Notes: generated by a model not told the origin, from the letters alone. A stretch of DNA of 37,583 nucleotides from Chlorobiaceae bacterium (GCA_013824245.1 PNNN01000040.1:1-37583), one strand, 5' to 3'. Numbered from the stretch's first letter, positions 27,206 to 35,185 are shown. Program-made: numbers and translations.

Positions 27206-28522
27206 TTGAGCAAAAAAGATAATACAAAAGACGAAAGTGCAAAAAAACGCCAGGCGAGTGATTTGTTGAAGAATGCCGATAAGTTACTAAAATCTGAAGA
27301 CTACCGAGGAGCTCTTCAAGAAATCGACAAGGCACTTGAACTCGATCCCGGCAATTTTTACGCTCGCGCATACAAAGACCGTATCTTCACCCAGTTAGAG
27401 CATTTGGGAGAATCTTTCGAAGATGATGACACCCAAAAGAAAACCGGTGGACAACTAAAACAAAAAATTCATGCCGACCGACATCGGGCAGATGAAGAAC
27501 ATAAGCGACAGGAGGCAGATCATCAACGCGCCGATACCGAATTGAGACGAAGAGGGCAAGAAGTTGAAACACGCCGGCTAGAAGAAGAAGATGTGCGTCG
27601 ACAATTTGATGAAGAACGCCGAAAGCATGAAGCAGAAACGAAGAAAAAATTAGGAGACGAAAGAAAACGACTCGAAGAAGAAACCCGGAAGCGGATTGAA
27701 GAAGAACGGCAACGCTTGCAAGAAGAAATAAAGAAGAAAGAAGAATTATCCCGACTAAAAGCAGAGGAAGAAGCCCAACGCAGAGCCGAAGAAGAAAAAA
27801 GAAAGAGAAGAGAAGAGATCGAAGAACAGGAACGACGGCGAGTTGAGGAAGATCGCCGACAGCGCGAAATGGAAGATCGACGACGTGCCGAAGAACAAGC
27901 GAAGCGACGACTTGAAGAAGAGTTGCGTAAACGTCTTGAAGTAGAAAGAATCAGAAAACGTGAAGAGCAAATGATTCTGGCTGCCAGGGAAGAAGGACGG
28001 CAGGAAGCGGTTCAGCAAAAAATTATCGAATATTTAACCTGCACAAAAGATATGATAGCCCAACAAAATAATGACGCCGCCCTTTTCGAAATACAGAAAA
28101 TATTTTTACTCGATCCGGAAAATTCGGAAGCCACTCAACTCGAACAAATAGTCCAGAGTCAGAAACAGGTTCAGGACACAAATCGTTTGAGCGAAATGAG
28201 TTCCCTGCCACACTCCATTAACACTGAACTTTTCAGAGATGGTGTAAAAATTGCATGGAAAGACGGTATCCCAACTGAAGAGTTGCAAACACTGATTTCG
28301 GAACTCGCCTCCGCCCTTTCTATAACGCCAGACGAAAAACGGGCTATAACTGAGCAGGCAAAAACCGATGTATACACAGATGCAATGTTCGCGGCATGGC
28401 AGGATGGCGCACTATCACCGGTTGAAGTCAAACACCTTGAAATGCTGCGGCAAGAGTTACCAATTACGGCAGAAGATCATCTGACCATCGAACAACAAGT
28501 ACGGAAAAAATTAGGTTACTGA
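27206..28522 (+). CDS. Coiled-coil / TPR protein with duplicated TerB-like C-terminus
   Basis: No named gene recognised. Counting from a TTG start at 27206 (AGGA six bases before; 438 residues), residues about 12-60 are a TPR-type hairpin (ADKLLKSEDYRGALQEIDKAL, then LDPGNF). About 80-265 is an extremely Glu/Arg-rich coiled coil. About 270-320 is a second hairpin (NNDAALFEIQKIFLLDPENSE). The C-terminus (about 340-438) holds two copies of a roughly 48-residue unit, F-x-D-G-x-x-x-A-W-K-D-G and Y-T-D-A-M-F-A-A-W-Q-D-G, resembling TerB-like helical modules. There is no membrane helix, so it is probably cytoplasmic. It starts 34 bases after the 24718 gene; the two probably work together. A 12-bp palindrome (AAATCCGGATTT, 28534-28545) sits between it and the convergent next gene. 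Confidence 0.78.
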   Translation: MSKKDNTKDESAKKRQASDLLKNADKLLKSEDYRGALQEIDKALELDPGNFYARAYKDRIFTQLEHLGESFEDDDTQKKTGGQLKQKIHADRHRADEEHKRQEADHQRADTELRRRGQEVETRRLEEEDVRRQFDEERRKHEAETKKKLGDERKRLEEETRKRIEEERQRLQEEIKKKEELSRLKAEEEAQRRAEEEKRKRREEIEEQERRRVEEDRRQREMEDRRRAEEQAKRRLEEELRKRLEVERIRKREEQMILAAREEGRQEAVQQKIIEYLTCTKDMIAQQNNDAALFEIQKIFLLDPENSEATQLEQIVQSQKQVQDTNRLSEMSSLPHSINTELFRDGVKIAWKDGIPTEELQTLISELASALSITPDEKRAITEQAKTDVYTDAMFAAWQDGALSPVEVKHLEMLRQELPITAEDHLTIEQQVRKKLGY

Positions 28523-28547
28523 GTTCGAGAGATAAATCCGGATTTCA

Positions 28548-29384
28548 TTAATTAGTGATTTCGATTTGCGGTTTTTTGGGAAATTTGAAATGGGTATTTT
28601 GTTGAGTCGGCATAAATCGTATCGATTCAAGTAACTCAGCGGCATCATTTAATGAAGATGTAACGGAGATTAAACACTCAATCCGTTCAAACCCTCGTAA
28701 TCCCGCTAATGATTTTTCAAGCAAATAAATCGCTGAACTGAATTTACCACCTTTTACAAAATGATATGCTTCGGCTAATTGCACAAAACCTTCGATAAAT
28801 CGCTTGCCTTCACCAATCTGTTCGCGCCATAACTCCTCCCAAACCTCGTGCGCTTCCCAGAAATAACCCTTGTTAAAATATTTTACTCCATCTCTAAAAA
28901 AATTAGATCGAGTTATTTCACACAACTCAACCAGCAAGTCGGGGTTCGAGGGTTTGTGAAAATAAATTTTGGGGATATGGTTACGCCAGACTTCAATAGC
29001 GCCGTTAATTCTCTCCTGATCAAAAACTTTCGAGCTGTAATCTAAAAATTCGATCAGCGGCTGAACAGGGACACTTAAATACTCGGGTAGAAATTCTGCA
29101 TCGTTTAATTTTTCTTTCGCTTTTTCAATGCTATCCTGTGCACCTTCAAAATCGTTGCGTTTCAATGCTTTCTGGCAGCTTGATGTAATTTCCATCAAAC
29201 CCCTAAGAAATTTTCTCTCCGTCTTAGCAGAATGCTCCCATATCAGCTCCCATGCTTCGTAAGCATGTTGATACTGACCGCTGTTGAAATATGTAATCCC
29301 ACGCTCGAATTCTTCCCAATCTTCTGATGAGAAAGAATAATCTGTATTTCGCTTCTCTTTATTGTCGTTGTTTTTCTTTTTCAT
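28548..29384 (-). CDS. Protein with two DUF309 domains
   Basis: DUF309 is a small helical domain of unknown function marked by F-x-x-G-x-x-x-F-N-x-G-x-x-x-x-A-H-E-x-W-E. The 278 residues hold two copies: about 26-93 (FERGITYFNSGQYQHAYEAWE) and about 163-229 (FRDGVKYFNKGYFWEAHEVWE). Copy 2 keeps the invariant His179-Glu180 pair; copy 1 has Tyr in place of His, suggesting it has lost an active or binding role. A charged N-terminal 20 residues precede copy 1. It lies 55 bases after amrS, in the nfo-amrS direction. Function unknown. Confidence 0.8.
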   Translation of the reverse strand: MKKKNNDNKEKRNTDYSFSSEDWEEFERGITYFNSGQYQHAYEAWELIWEHSAKTERKFLRGLMEITSSCQKALKRNDFEGAQDSIEKAKEKLNDAEFLPEYLSVPVQPLIEFLDYSSKVFDQERINGAIEVWRNHIPKIYFHKPSNPDLLVELCEITRSNFFRDGVKYFNKGYFWEAHEVWEELWREQIGEGKRFIEGFVQLAEAYHFVKGGKFSSAIYLLEKSLAGLRGFERIECLISVTSSLNDAAELLESIRFMPTQQNTHFKFPKKPQIEITN

Positions 29385-29439
29385 AAATTAATTTTCTTAC
29401 CTCTGTCAAAATAAGAAAAAGAAATCGCACTTGCAATTT

Positions 29440-30513
29440 CTATGATTGTAAATTTTTCCAGAATCCCGGTATCAAACTGCCGCACTTCGCACATCCTCCC
29501 TCCTTCAATCTGTTTTTTATTACACGAAAACCTTGACGCTCTATCAAGCACTCCCCGCATCGATAACAATTGGTATTCTCGTAATTTCTTGCACCACCCG
29601 GTATATTTCCTGCGTACACATAATGCAACCCTGCCGCATATCCGATTTCAACTGCACGGACGATTTTTTCAACAGGTGTATATCTTACATTATCCATCTT
29701 ATAATCGCCATGGAAAGCTGTTACGTGCCACGGTATTTCAGGTGAAACCGATTTTATAAATTCTGCAATATCTTTTAATTCCTCTTCTGTATCATTGAAA
29801 TCAGGCACAATCAGCGTAACTATCTCAATCCAGAATTTTTTCTTGTACGCCAGCTTGATCGTCTCTAAAACATTATGAAGCACACCGCCCAACTCGCGAT
29901 ATTTTTTATCGTTAAAACCTTTTAAATCGATTTTGAAAAGGTCGAGCCACGGACTTAGATATTCTATAACTTCGGGAGTACCGTTGCCATTTGACACATA
30001 AGATGTAATAAATTTATTCCGCTTCGCCAATTTGAAAACCTCAACCGCCCATTCGCTTGTAATTAATGGTTCGTTGTATGTGCTGGTAACCACCTGTGCG
30101 CCGTGCTTTTTAGCGAGAGCAATTATTTCTTCCGGAGATATTATTTCGATGGATGAAATGGAATGCGGGTCCCTCAGCGTTTGCGATGTTATCCAATTCT
30201 GGCAGAATGAACAATGGAAATCGCACCCAAGCATTCCGAAACTCATCGCAGTTGAGCCGGGCATAGCATGAAAGAACGGTTTCTTTTCTATCGGATCTAA
30301 AGCGAGTGAGCTAACATATCCCCATGGTACGTATAACTTCTCTCCGCGATTGAAACGGATTTTACAAATACCGTCTTTACCTTCACCGATTTTGCATCGA
30401 TGACCACAGGCATAACATTCAACACGTCCGTCATCGGTTTCACGAAACAATTCACCAACCTTAGTGTGCTTCGAAAGTATTTCCTTTAACTCTATTTGAT
30501 CCGATTCGGACAT
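29440..30513 (-). CDS. amrS: AmmeMemoRadiSam system radical SAM enzyme
   Basis: A radical SAM protein related to pyruvate formate-lyase activases. The 4Fe-4S/SAM motif is C97-x3-C101-x2-C104 in GCDFHCSFCQNW. An N-terminal Cys set (CYACGHRC and GICKIRF, residues 33-53) precedes it, and a C-terminal zinc-ribbon-like region follows (CYRCGEC and GCAKCG). These features mark the AmrS family, named for its co-occurrence with AMMECR1 and Memo proteins; neither partner is encoded in this window. The true substrate is not established. It begins 7 bases after the nfo stop. Confidence 0.88.
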   Translation of the reverse strand: MSESDQIELKEILSKHTKVGELFRETDDGRVECYACGHRCKIGEGKDGICKIRFNRGEKLYVPWGYVSSLALDPIEKKPFFHAMPGSTAMSFGMLGCDFHCSFCQNWITSQTLRDPHSISSIEIISPEEIIALAKKHGAQVVTSTYNEPLITSEWAVEVFKLAKRNKFITSYVSNGNGTPEVIEYLSPWLDLFKIDLKGFNDKKYRELGGVLHNVLETIKLAYKKKFWIEIVTLIVPDFNDTEEELKDIAEFIKSVSPEIPWHVTAFHGDYKMDNVRYTPVEKIVRAVEIGYAAGLHYVYAGNIPGGARNYENTNCYRCGECLIERQGFRVIKNRLKEGGCAKCGSLIPGFWKNLQS

Positions 30514-30520
30514 ATTAGCA

Positions 30521-31402
30521 TCATTTCGCTACTGCAAGTTTTCGCAAAACAGACAAATTCATTTTATCTTCTTTCAAATCTTCACCTTTCGGTGTTTCAA
30601 GGATTTTCGGAATAGCCGCCAATCGTGGATCCTGCATCAGGCATTTGAATCCGTTCTTTCCTATCATCCCTTTGCCGATATGCTCGTGCCTGTCGACTTT
30701 AGATCCCAGCCCCTTTTTCGAATCGTTCACATGGAACGCTACAAGCCGATCAAATCCAATTACATCGTCGAATTCTTTCATCACTTTTTCGTAACCGTCA
30801 TCAGTGCTTATATCGTAACCTGCGGCAAAGATATGGCATGTATCGATGCAAACAGCCATCCGCTTCGGTTCCGCTACACCATCGATAATCTTTCTTAGTT
30901 GTTCGAATCGATATCCAAGCGAAGAACCTTGCCCGGCTGTTGTTTCAAGAACACTCAGCACTTTGAATTTCTTGCTCTGCTCGTGCGCCCTATCGAGAGA
31001 TTCAATTATTAATTTGATTCCATCGTCTTCCCCTGCACCCATATGTGCGCCGGGATGAAAATTCAAGTACTTTATCCCCAGTGCTTCACATCGTTTAAGT
31101 TCATCCAAAAATGCTTCGCGCGATTTTTTTAATATTTCAGGATTTGCCGCACACAAGTTAATAAGATAAGAATCGTGCGCAACCACATGCTTAATATTTG
31201 ACTTCGATGAAACTGTTTTGTAGTTTTCGATATCTTCTTCGGTGAGCGGCTTTGCAGCCCATTGATTACTGCTTTTTGTAAACACCTGAAGCGTGCGGCA
31301 ACCGATACTCTCTGCCAATTCGAATGCTTTGTAAATTCCGCCTGCAATCGATTCGTGCGCGCCGATGAGGAGATCGTCATTCTGAATTTTTGATTTTGTC
31401 AT
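30521..31402 (-). CDS. nfo: Deoxyribonuclease IV (endonuclease IV)
   Basis: Endonuclease IV cuts DNA at abasic sites and removes blocked 3' ends in base excision repair. The TIM barrel with three zinc ions shows its ligands in GAHESIAGG (about 14-22), LNFHPGAHMG, LSVLETTAGQG, VCIDTCHIFAAGYD, AFHVNDSKKGLGSKVDRHEHIGKG and the final LETPKGE. The 293 residues are near the E. coli length (285). It leads a minus-strand group with amrS and the DUF309 protein. The long divergent region to anmK holds palindromic repeats and no clear promoter. Confidence 0.96.
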   Translation of the reverse strand: MTKSKIQNDDLLIGAHESIAGGIYKAFELAESIGCRTLQVFTKSSNQWAAKPLTEEDIENYKTVSSKSNIKHVVAHDSYLINLCAANPEILKKSREAFLDELKRCEALGIKYLNFHPGAHMGAGEDDGIKLIIESLDRAHEQSKKFKVLSVLETTAGQGSSLGYRFEQLRKIIDGVAEPKRMAVCIDTCHIFAAGYDISTDDGYEKVMKEFDDVIGFDRLVAFHVNDSKKGLGSKVDRHEHIGKGMIGKNGFKCLMQDPRLAAIPKILETPKGEDLKEDKMNLSVLRKLAVAK

Positions 31403-31467
31403 TGGTTAATTGTCATTTGTTGTTTGATGTTGGTATAGCTAATTGATATTACGCATGTTTAAATTAT

Positions 31468-31605
31468 GAATAAGCTTGCTTTCTATAAAAATAGGTTTTC
31501 TCGATACTTTTTCTGACCATCGTCAGAAAAAACTCGAAAACCAGCCGAGTTTAGGTGGTTCTCGAGTTAACAAGCTTATTCGAGTGTAACGAGAGAACCT
31601 TGTTA
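31468..31605. repeat. Nested palindromic element with competing stems
   Basis: An outer 11-bp perfect inverted repeat GAATAAGCTTG (31468-31478) / CAAGCTTATTC (31571-31581) encloses a 10-bp hairpin (TTTTTCTGAC / GTCAGAAAAA, 31508-31531, loop CATC) and an 11/12-bp hairpin (31532-31543 with 31556-31567). The right outer arm can pair instead with CTTGTTA (31599-31605) through TAACAAG (31568-31574). No T-run follows the hairpins on either strand. It may be a structured RNA, a MITE-like remnant or a dispersed repeat. Confidence 0.55.
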
Positions 31606-31713
31606 GTCAATCTTTGTCTCAAGATAACATTATTGGGATTTTTGATAGCCTTTTTATTATGTTTGTGTAACATCAATAATTAATAGAGACTTCTGAAAAA
31701 TTCACTTGGAGTC

Positions 31714-31780
31714 ACCCTGAACTAGTTTCAGGGTCTAAAATTGGATGGATTCCGATCCCGGCTTTAGAGCGGGACGGAAT
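31714..31780. repeat. Two REP-like hairpins upstream of anmK
   Basis: The first is ACCCTGAA (31714-31721) with TTCAGGGT (31727-31734), an 8-bp stem with a 5-base loop. The second is ATTCCGATCCCG (31749-31760) with CGGGACGGAAT (31770-31780), 11 bp with one bulged A. Such GC-rich hairpins of the form GGAAT-GGG..CCC-ATTCC are frequent dispersed repeats in many genomes. The stretch ends 66 bases before the anmK start. Confidence 0.6.
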
Positions 31781-31846
31781 GACTCTGATATTTTTTCAAT
31801 ATTTCAGATGTTTCTAATATTATAAACTTTAGAATTAAGTGCAACA

Positions 31847-33025
31847 ATGAAAATATTAGAAAAACTATTCAGAAAAAAGAAGAAAAATGTAGTCGGTTTA
31901 ATGTCCGGAACATCTGCCGACGGCATAGATGCCGCGCTTGTTGAGATTAGCGGATCGGGAGAAAATTCTCACCTCCGCTTAATTAAGTTCATAACCGTGC
32001 CTTATCCTAAAGGATACAAGGAAGTTTTATTGAAAAACTCCGATGAGCGCACCGCAAAGTTAGATGAGATCGCAAGGTTAGATATGCTGATAGCCGAGTT
32101 CTTTGCAGATGCGGTAAAAATATTATCCCGTAAAGCGGCAATTCCGATGAATAAAATTGATCTCATCGGCTCGCACGGACAGACCATTCATCATCTTCCA
32201 AATCCCATACATTTATTTGGTAAAAAAATTCGCTCGACAATGCAAATCGGAAACTCCTCTGCCATTGCCAAGCTTACAGGTATTGTAACAGTTGGCGATT
32301 TTAGGATGGGTGATGTTGCCGTTGGCGGTACGGGTGCGCCGCTCGTTCCTTATTTTGATTTCATTATGTTTAGATCGAAAAAAATTAGCCGCGCATTATT
32401 GAATATCGGCGGCATTGCAAATATAACTATTCTTCCAAAAAATTGTACAATCAATCAGGTTACAGCTTTCGATACAGGTCCGGGGAATATGATTGTGGAT
32501 GGATTGATGCAGAAACTCTACAACAAACCTTTTGATAAAAACGGAAAAATTGCATCTTCGGGGAAATTAATCCCCCTCCTCCTTCAACAATTGATGACTC
32601 ATCCGTATCTTTGGATGCTGCCGCCAAAATCGACGGGGCGAGAGTTGTTCGGCATAAATCTTATTGATGCGATTTTAAATAAACACAAGTCAGCGCCGAA
32701 ACAAGACATTATTGCAACCGTTACCGAGTTCACCGCGCTGAGTATTTATTTAAATTATTTAAAGTTCGTTCAGCCAAAAACTAAGATTGATGAATCACTT
32801 GTGAGCGGCGGCGGTGTTCATAATAAATATATGATGGATGCACTCAAACGGTATTTCGGAAAAATTAAGATCGGGACAGTAGAAAATATTATTCCGTCCG
32901 ACGCTAAAGAAGCGGTATGTTTTGCTATGCTGGCGAACGAGTTGATTGCAGGAAACCCGACGAACATGCCATCTGTAACGGGCGCAAAGAAGAGAACACT
33001 GTTAGGGACAATTGCATTACCGTAA
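31847..33025 (+). CDS. anmK: Anhydro-N-acetylmuramic acid kinase
   Basis: AnmK opens the 1,6-anhydro ring of anhMurNAc and phosphorylates it, feeding recycled peptidoglycan sugar back into metabolism. The ATP loop is GLMSGTSADGIDAALVEI (17-34). GSHGQTIHHLP, TMQIGNSSAIAKLTGI, the catalytic-Asp region VGDFRMGDVAVGGTGAPL, NIGGIANIT, FDTGPGNMIVDGLM and the C-terminal SGGGVHNKYMMDAL all match. The 392 residues are slightly longer than the E. coli enzyme because of a basic N-terminal tail. It stands alone between two clusters of palindromic repeats; no other recycling gene (such as murQ) is near. Confidence 0.95.
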   Translation: MKILEKLFRKKKKNVVGLMSGTSADGIDAALVEISGSGENSHLRLIKFITVPYPKGYKEVLLKNSDERTAKLDEIARLDMLIAEFFADAVKILSRKAAIPMNKIDLIGSHGQTIHHLPNPIHLFGKKIRSTMQIGNSSAIAKLTGIVTVGDFRMGDVAVGGTGAPLVPYFDFIMFRSKKISRALLNIGGIANITILPKNCTINQVTAFDTGPGNMIVDGLMQKLYNKPFDKNGKIASSGKLIPLLLQQLMTHPYLWMLPPKSTGRELFGINLIDAILNKHKSAPKQDIIATVTEFTALSIYLNYLKFVQPKTKIDESLVSGGGVHNKYMMDALKRYFGKIKIGTVENIIPSDAKEAVCFAMLANELIAGNPTNMPSVTGAKKRTLLGTIALP

Positions 33026-33040
33026 ATATTTTCGCGCTTT

Positions 33041-33172
33041 CTGGGAGGGAGTTCTCCCGAAGGTTCCAAAGGAATGCCTTCGGCAGATCACTTCGTGACT
33101 ACTCCCGACCTAACTCAGACATCAATTGGTCGGGAGCGCCCCCCGTAGGCGGGCAGGCAGCTCCACTCCCAG
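33041..33172. repeat. Branched palindromic repeat after anmK
   Basis: Outer arms CTGGGAG (33041-33047) and CTCCCAG (33166-33172) enclose several hairpins: GGGAG/CTCCC at 33047-33058, CCGAAGG-TTCC/GGAA-CCTTCGG at 33057-33083, and CTCCCGACC (33102-33110)/GGTCGGGAG (33128-33136). The drawn fold is cloverleaf-like. It starts 15 bases after the anmK stop, has no T-run and encodes nothing; it looks like one copy of a dispersed repeat family. Confidence 0.6.
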
Positions 33173-33190
33173 CACAGATTTTGTTTCACC

Positions 33191-33262
33191 GGTGTCACGG
33201 TCCAAACCGTGACACCAGATAGCAACAACATGCATGTTTGCGTCACGGAGTGGTCCGTGACG
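33191..33262. repeat. Two related GTCACGG hairpins
   Basis: Hairpin 1 is an 11-bp perfect stem GGTGTCACGGT (33191-33201) / ACCGTGACACC (33206-33216) with loop CCAA. Hairpin 2 is a 9-bp perfect stem CGTCACGGA (33241-33249) / TCCGTGACG (33254-33262) with loop GTGG. Both share the core GTCACGG/CCGTGAC and lie 24 bases apart, so they are two members of one REP-like family. Confidence 0.65.
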
Positions 33263-33302
33263 TCCATGGTAGCTCTATTTTTACTTGACCAACAACAATT
33301 CG

Positions 33303-33427
33303 ACCCTCTCCCCGCAAACGATAGCCGACAACCCCTCTCCCGATCCCTCGACCTCGTTAAGCAGATTTACGGGAGAGGGGTTACGGGCCCGCCCGAACGC
33401 CTCAGGCGGGCGGGGGTGAGGGCTTTT
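33303..33427 (+). repeat. GC-rich three-way-junction repeat with T-tail
   Basis: Outer stem CCCTCTCCCC (33304-33313) with GGGGTGAGGG (33413-33422), 9 of 10 paired. Inner stems are a perfect 13-bp AACCCCTCTCCCG (33330-33342) / CGGGAGAGGGGTT (33370-33382) and GCCCGCC (33387-33393) / GGCGGGC (33405-33411). TTTT follows at 33424-33427, so on the plus strand it could also terminate anmK transcripts. CCCTCTCCC...GGGTGAGGG elements are widespread dispersed repeats. Confidence 0.6.
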
Positions 33428-33449
33428 ACTGCGCTTGACTAATTGCAGA

Positions 33450-33490
33450 TTAATTTCTACATTCAAAAACAGATTTTGGATGATGATGCA
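33450..33490 (+). repeat. 41-base direct repeat, left copy
   Basis: This copy, starting TTAATTTCTACATTCAA and including CAGATTTTGGATGAT, matches 35288-35328 at 39 of 41 positions. The two copies bracket the metalloprotease gene, 1838 bases apart. The 33491-33694 stretch after it holds nothing I can recognise. Confidence 0.8.
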
Positions 33491-33694
33491 GTGATAACTC
33501 ACAAATGATGAATTGATTTATTACGAAGAATGAGAATGTGAGTTAGTGTGAAATGTTTTCCAATTAAAGACGAATATAAAATCGCAGATAGTAAATAATA
33601 ATTCTGTAAGCTGATAATAATTTAAAAAGTAATACCACAATATAGCGGCATTATAGACAGGCAATTTGCATACAAACAAATGAAGATTTAATTT

Positions 33695-35185
33695 ATGGGA
33701 CAAGAAGGCAATAACTTTGTCGGGGTCAAACTCGGCCACCATACCCATTCTGATAATACTCGGTTTGAATTCGGCAGCGGTTATCTCTACGATAAGCATT
33801 ATGTATGCTATAATGTAACTCTCGAACGGCCAGAGAGAGGGACGAAAAGGGTGCGAATATTCTGCCCTGTATGTGAGCAAGATCTCAAGATCAAGATACG
33901 CAGCATACATACATCTAAAACATGGAATGCATATCTTCGCGGTATAGGTGTTTTTTTTGTATTCTTAACCATTTTAACCATATCTTTGTCTTCGACAATT
34001 TGGTTCTCAAAATTGATCATTGGTGGTATTGTGTCTTTACTTTTTTTATTCTATGATGCTTCTGATCCAGTTATAATGAAAGATTCATATTTCAATTTTT
34101 GGCGACATAAGATCCTCGATGTAGATCGATCTTCTATTACTTTAGAGAATGATGATGATTCCTCATTTAATATTTATTATGCAATATTAGCTGCAGCCAT
34201 CCCAATCATTATTTTTATTGCTATTTACTTTTACTCCAATTACATAGATTCTGACAATCCTAAATCTAAGAATCCAGTAATGAATACTTCAACACCCAAT
34301 AATATGTCGAGTAAAATACAACCATATTCAAATTATCAAAAATCAAATATTTCAAGGATGAGAGCACTCTATCCCTGTAAATATAAGATTGGAAAGCTTG
34401 ATGAACGATTTGATATTAATAAAAATAGGTTGATCAAAATTATAAATCAAGCCTCAAAATTGTGGGAGGAGGTAGTCGGGCTAAGATTATTTGTTTACGA
34501 TTCATCTGCAATTTTTAAGATTAACCTAATCTTTGATGAACGGCAAGAACGATTATTGAATGAAAAACGAATAAGATCAAAAATAATTAAAAACGGGAAA
34601 TCGTTCGATGAATTAAGAACTATCTATGATTTAGCAATTGCATCAAAAGAACAATTAGATATGGATTATGAATCTAAACAATTTGTTCTGAATAAGAAGC
34701 TATCAGGACATAATGCTAAGGTAAAATATTGGAACAATCAAGGAGGAGCACCCAAAACAGAATATGATTTTCTACAAAAAGATCTTGCAGATATCGATAA
34801 AACATCTAAAGAGCTAAACGATATCAAAGAAGAAATCAACTTAAAAATTGAAATAATTAATAATGTAGCGAACAATTTAAATGAATTAAGTAATCAATAT
34901 AATTTGGATGTTAAAAATTATAATGGTCAATTCATTACTGTTCGTGAATTTGAAAAAGGTATTTATGATGGACATAATATCAATATATATGAATTTGAGA
35001 ATGAAAAAGATTTATTAATCACCTTAGTCCATGAACTTGGCCATGCTCTTGGACTTAACCACGTTATGAACCCAAATGCTATTATGTATTCTAAACTTGA
35101 AAAACAGAATATTCGAAATATTCAACTCACAGCCGACGATTCAATCATGGTATGTTCTAAACTGGGAAATGCAGAATCATTTTAA
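33695..35185 (+). CDS. Membrane-anchored matrixin-like metalloprotease
   Basis: A metzincin zinc protease. The zinc site is H446-E447-L-G-H450-A-L-G-L-N-H456, followed by the Met-turn I463-M464-Y465-S. The domain begins near residue 235 (KIGKLDERFDINKNRLIKII, KINLIFDERQERLL) and includes a coiled-coil insert (about 300-410). The N-terminal 80 residues are unfamiliar, with C38 and a C57-x2-C60 knuckle (FCPVCEQD). Three hydrophobic segments follow (about 83-101, 105-121, 160-183), so with the N-terminus inside the protease would face the periplasm. No Shine-Dalgarno is clear at the ATG. Codon use is more AT-rich than neighbours, and 41-base direct repeats flank the gene, both suggesting acquisition. 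Target unknown. Confidence 0.8.
   Translation: MGQEGNNFVGVKLGHHTHSDNTRFEFGSGYLYDKHYVCYNVTLERPERGTKRVRIFCPVCEQDLKIKIRSIHTSKTWNAYLRGIGVFFVFLTILTISLSSTIWFSKLIIGGIVSLLFLFYDASDPVIMKDSYFNFWRHKILDVDRSSITLENDDDSSFNIYYAILAAAIPIIIFIAIYFYSNYIDSDNPKSKNPVMNTSTPNNMSSKIQPYSNYQKSNISRMRALYPCKYKIGKLDERFDINKNRLIKIINQASKLWEEVVGLRLFVYDSSAIFKINLIFDERQERLLNEKRIRSKIIKNGKSFDELRTIYDLAIASKEQLDMDYESKQFVLNKKLSGHNAKVKYWNNQGGAPKTEYDFLQKDLADIDKTSKELNDIKEEINLKIEIINNVANNLNELSNQYNLDVKNYNGQFITVREFEKGIYDGHNINIYEFENEKDLLITLVHELGHALGLNHVMNPNAIMYSKLEKQNIRNIQLTADDSIMVCSKLGNAESF

Noticed and set aside
31508-31531. Hairpin as an intrinsic terminator
   Set aside because: The stem is AT-rich at its base and no T-run follows on either strand.
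31468-31581. Classical MITE
   Set aside because: The 11-base inverted ends are not flanked by a target-site duplication, and no related transposase is present.
33191-33262. Possible CRISPR-like repeats
   Set aside because: Only two hairpins of unequal length, no regular spacers and no cas genes; they fit a REP-type family.
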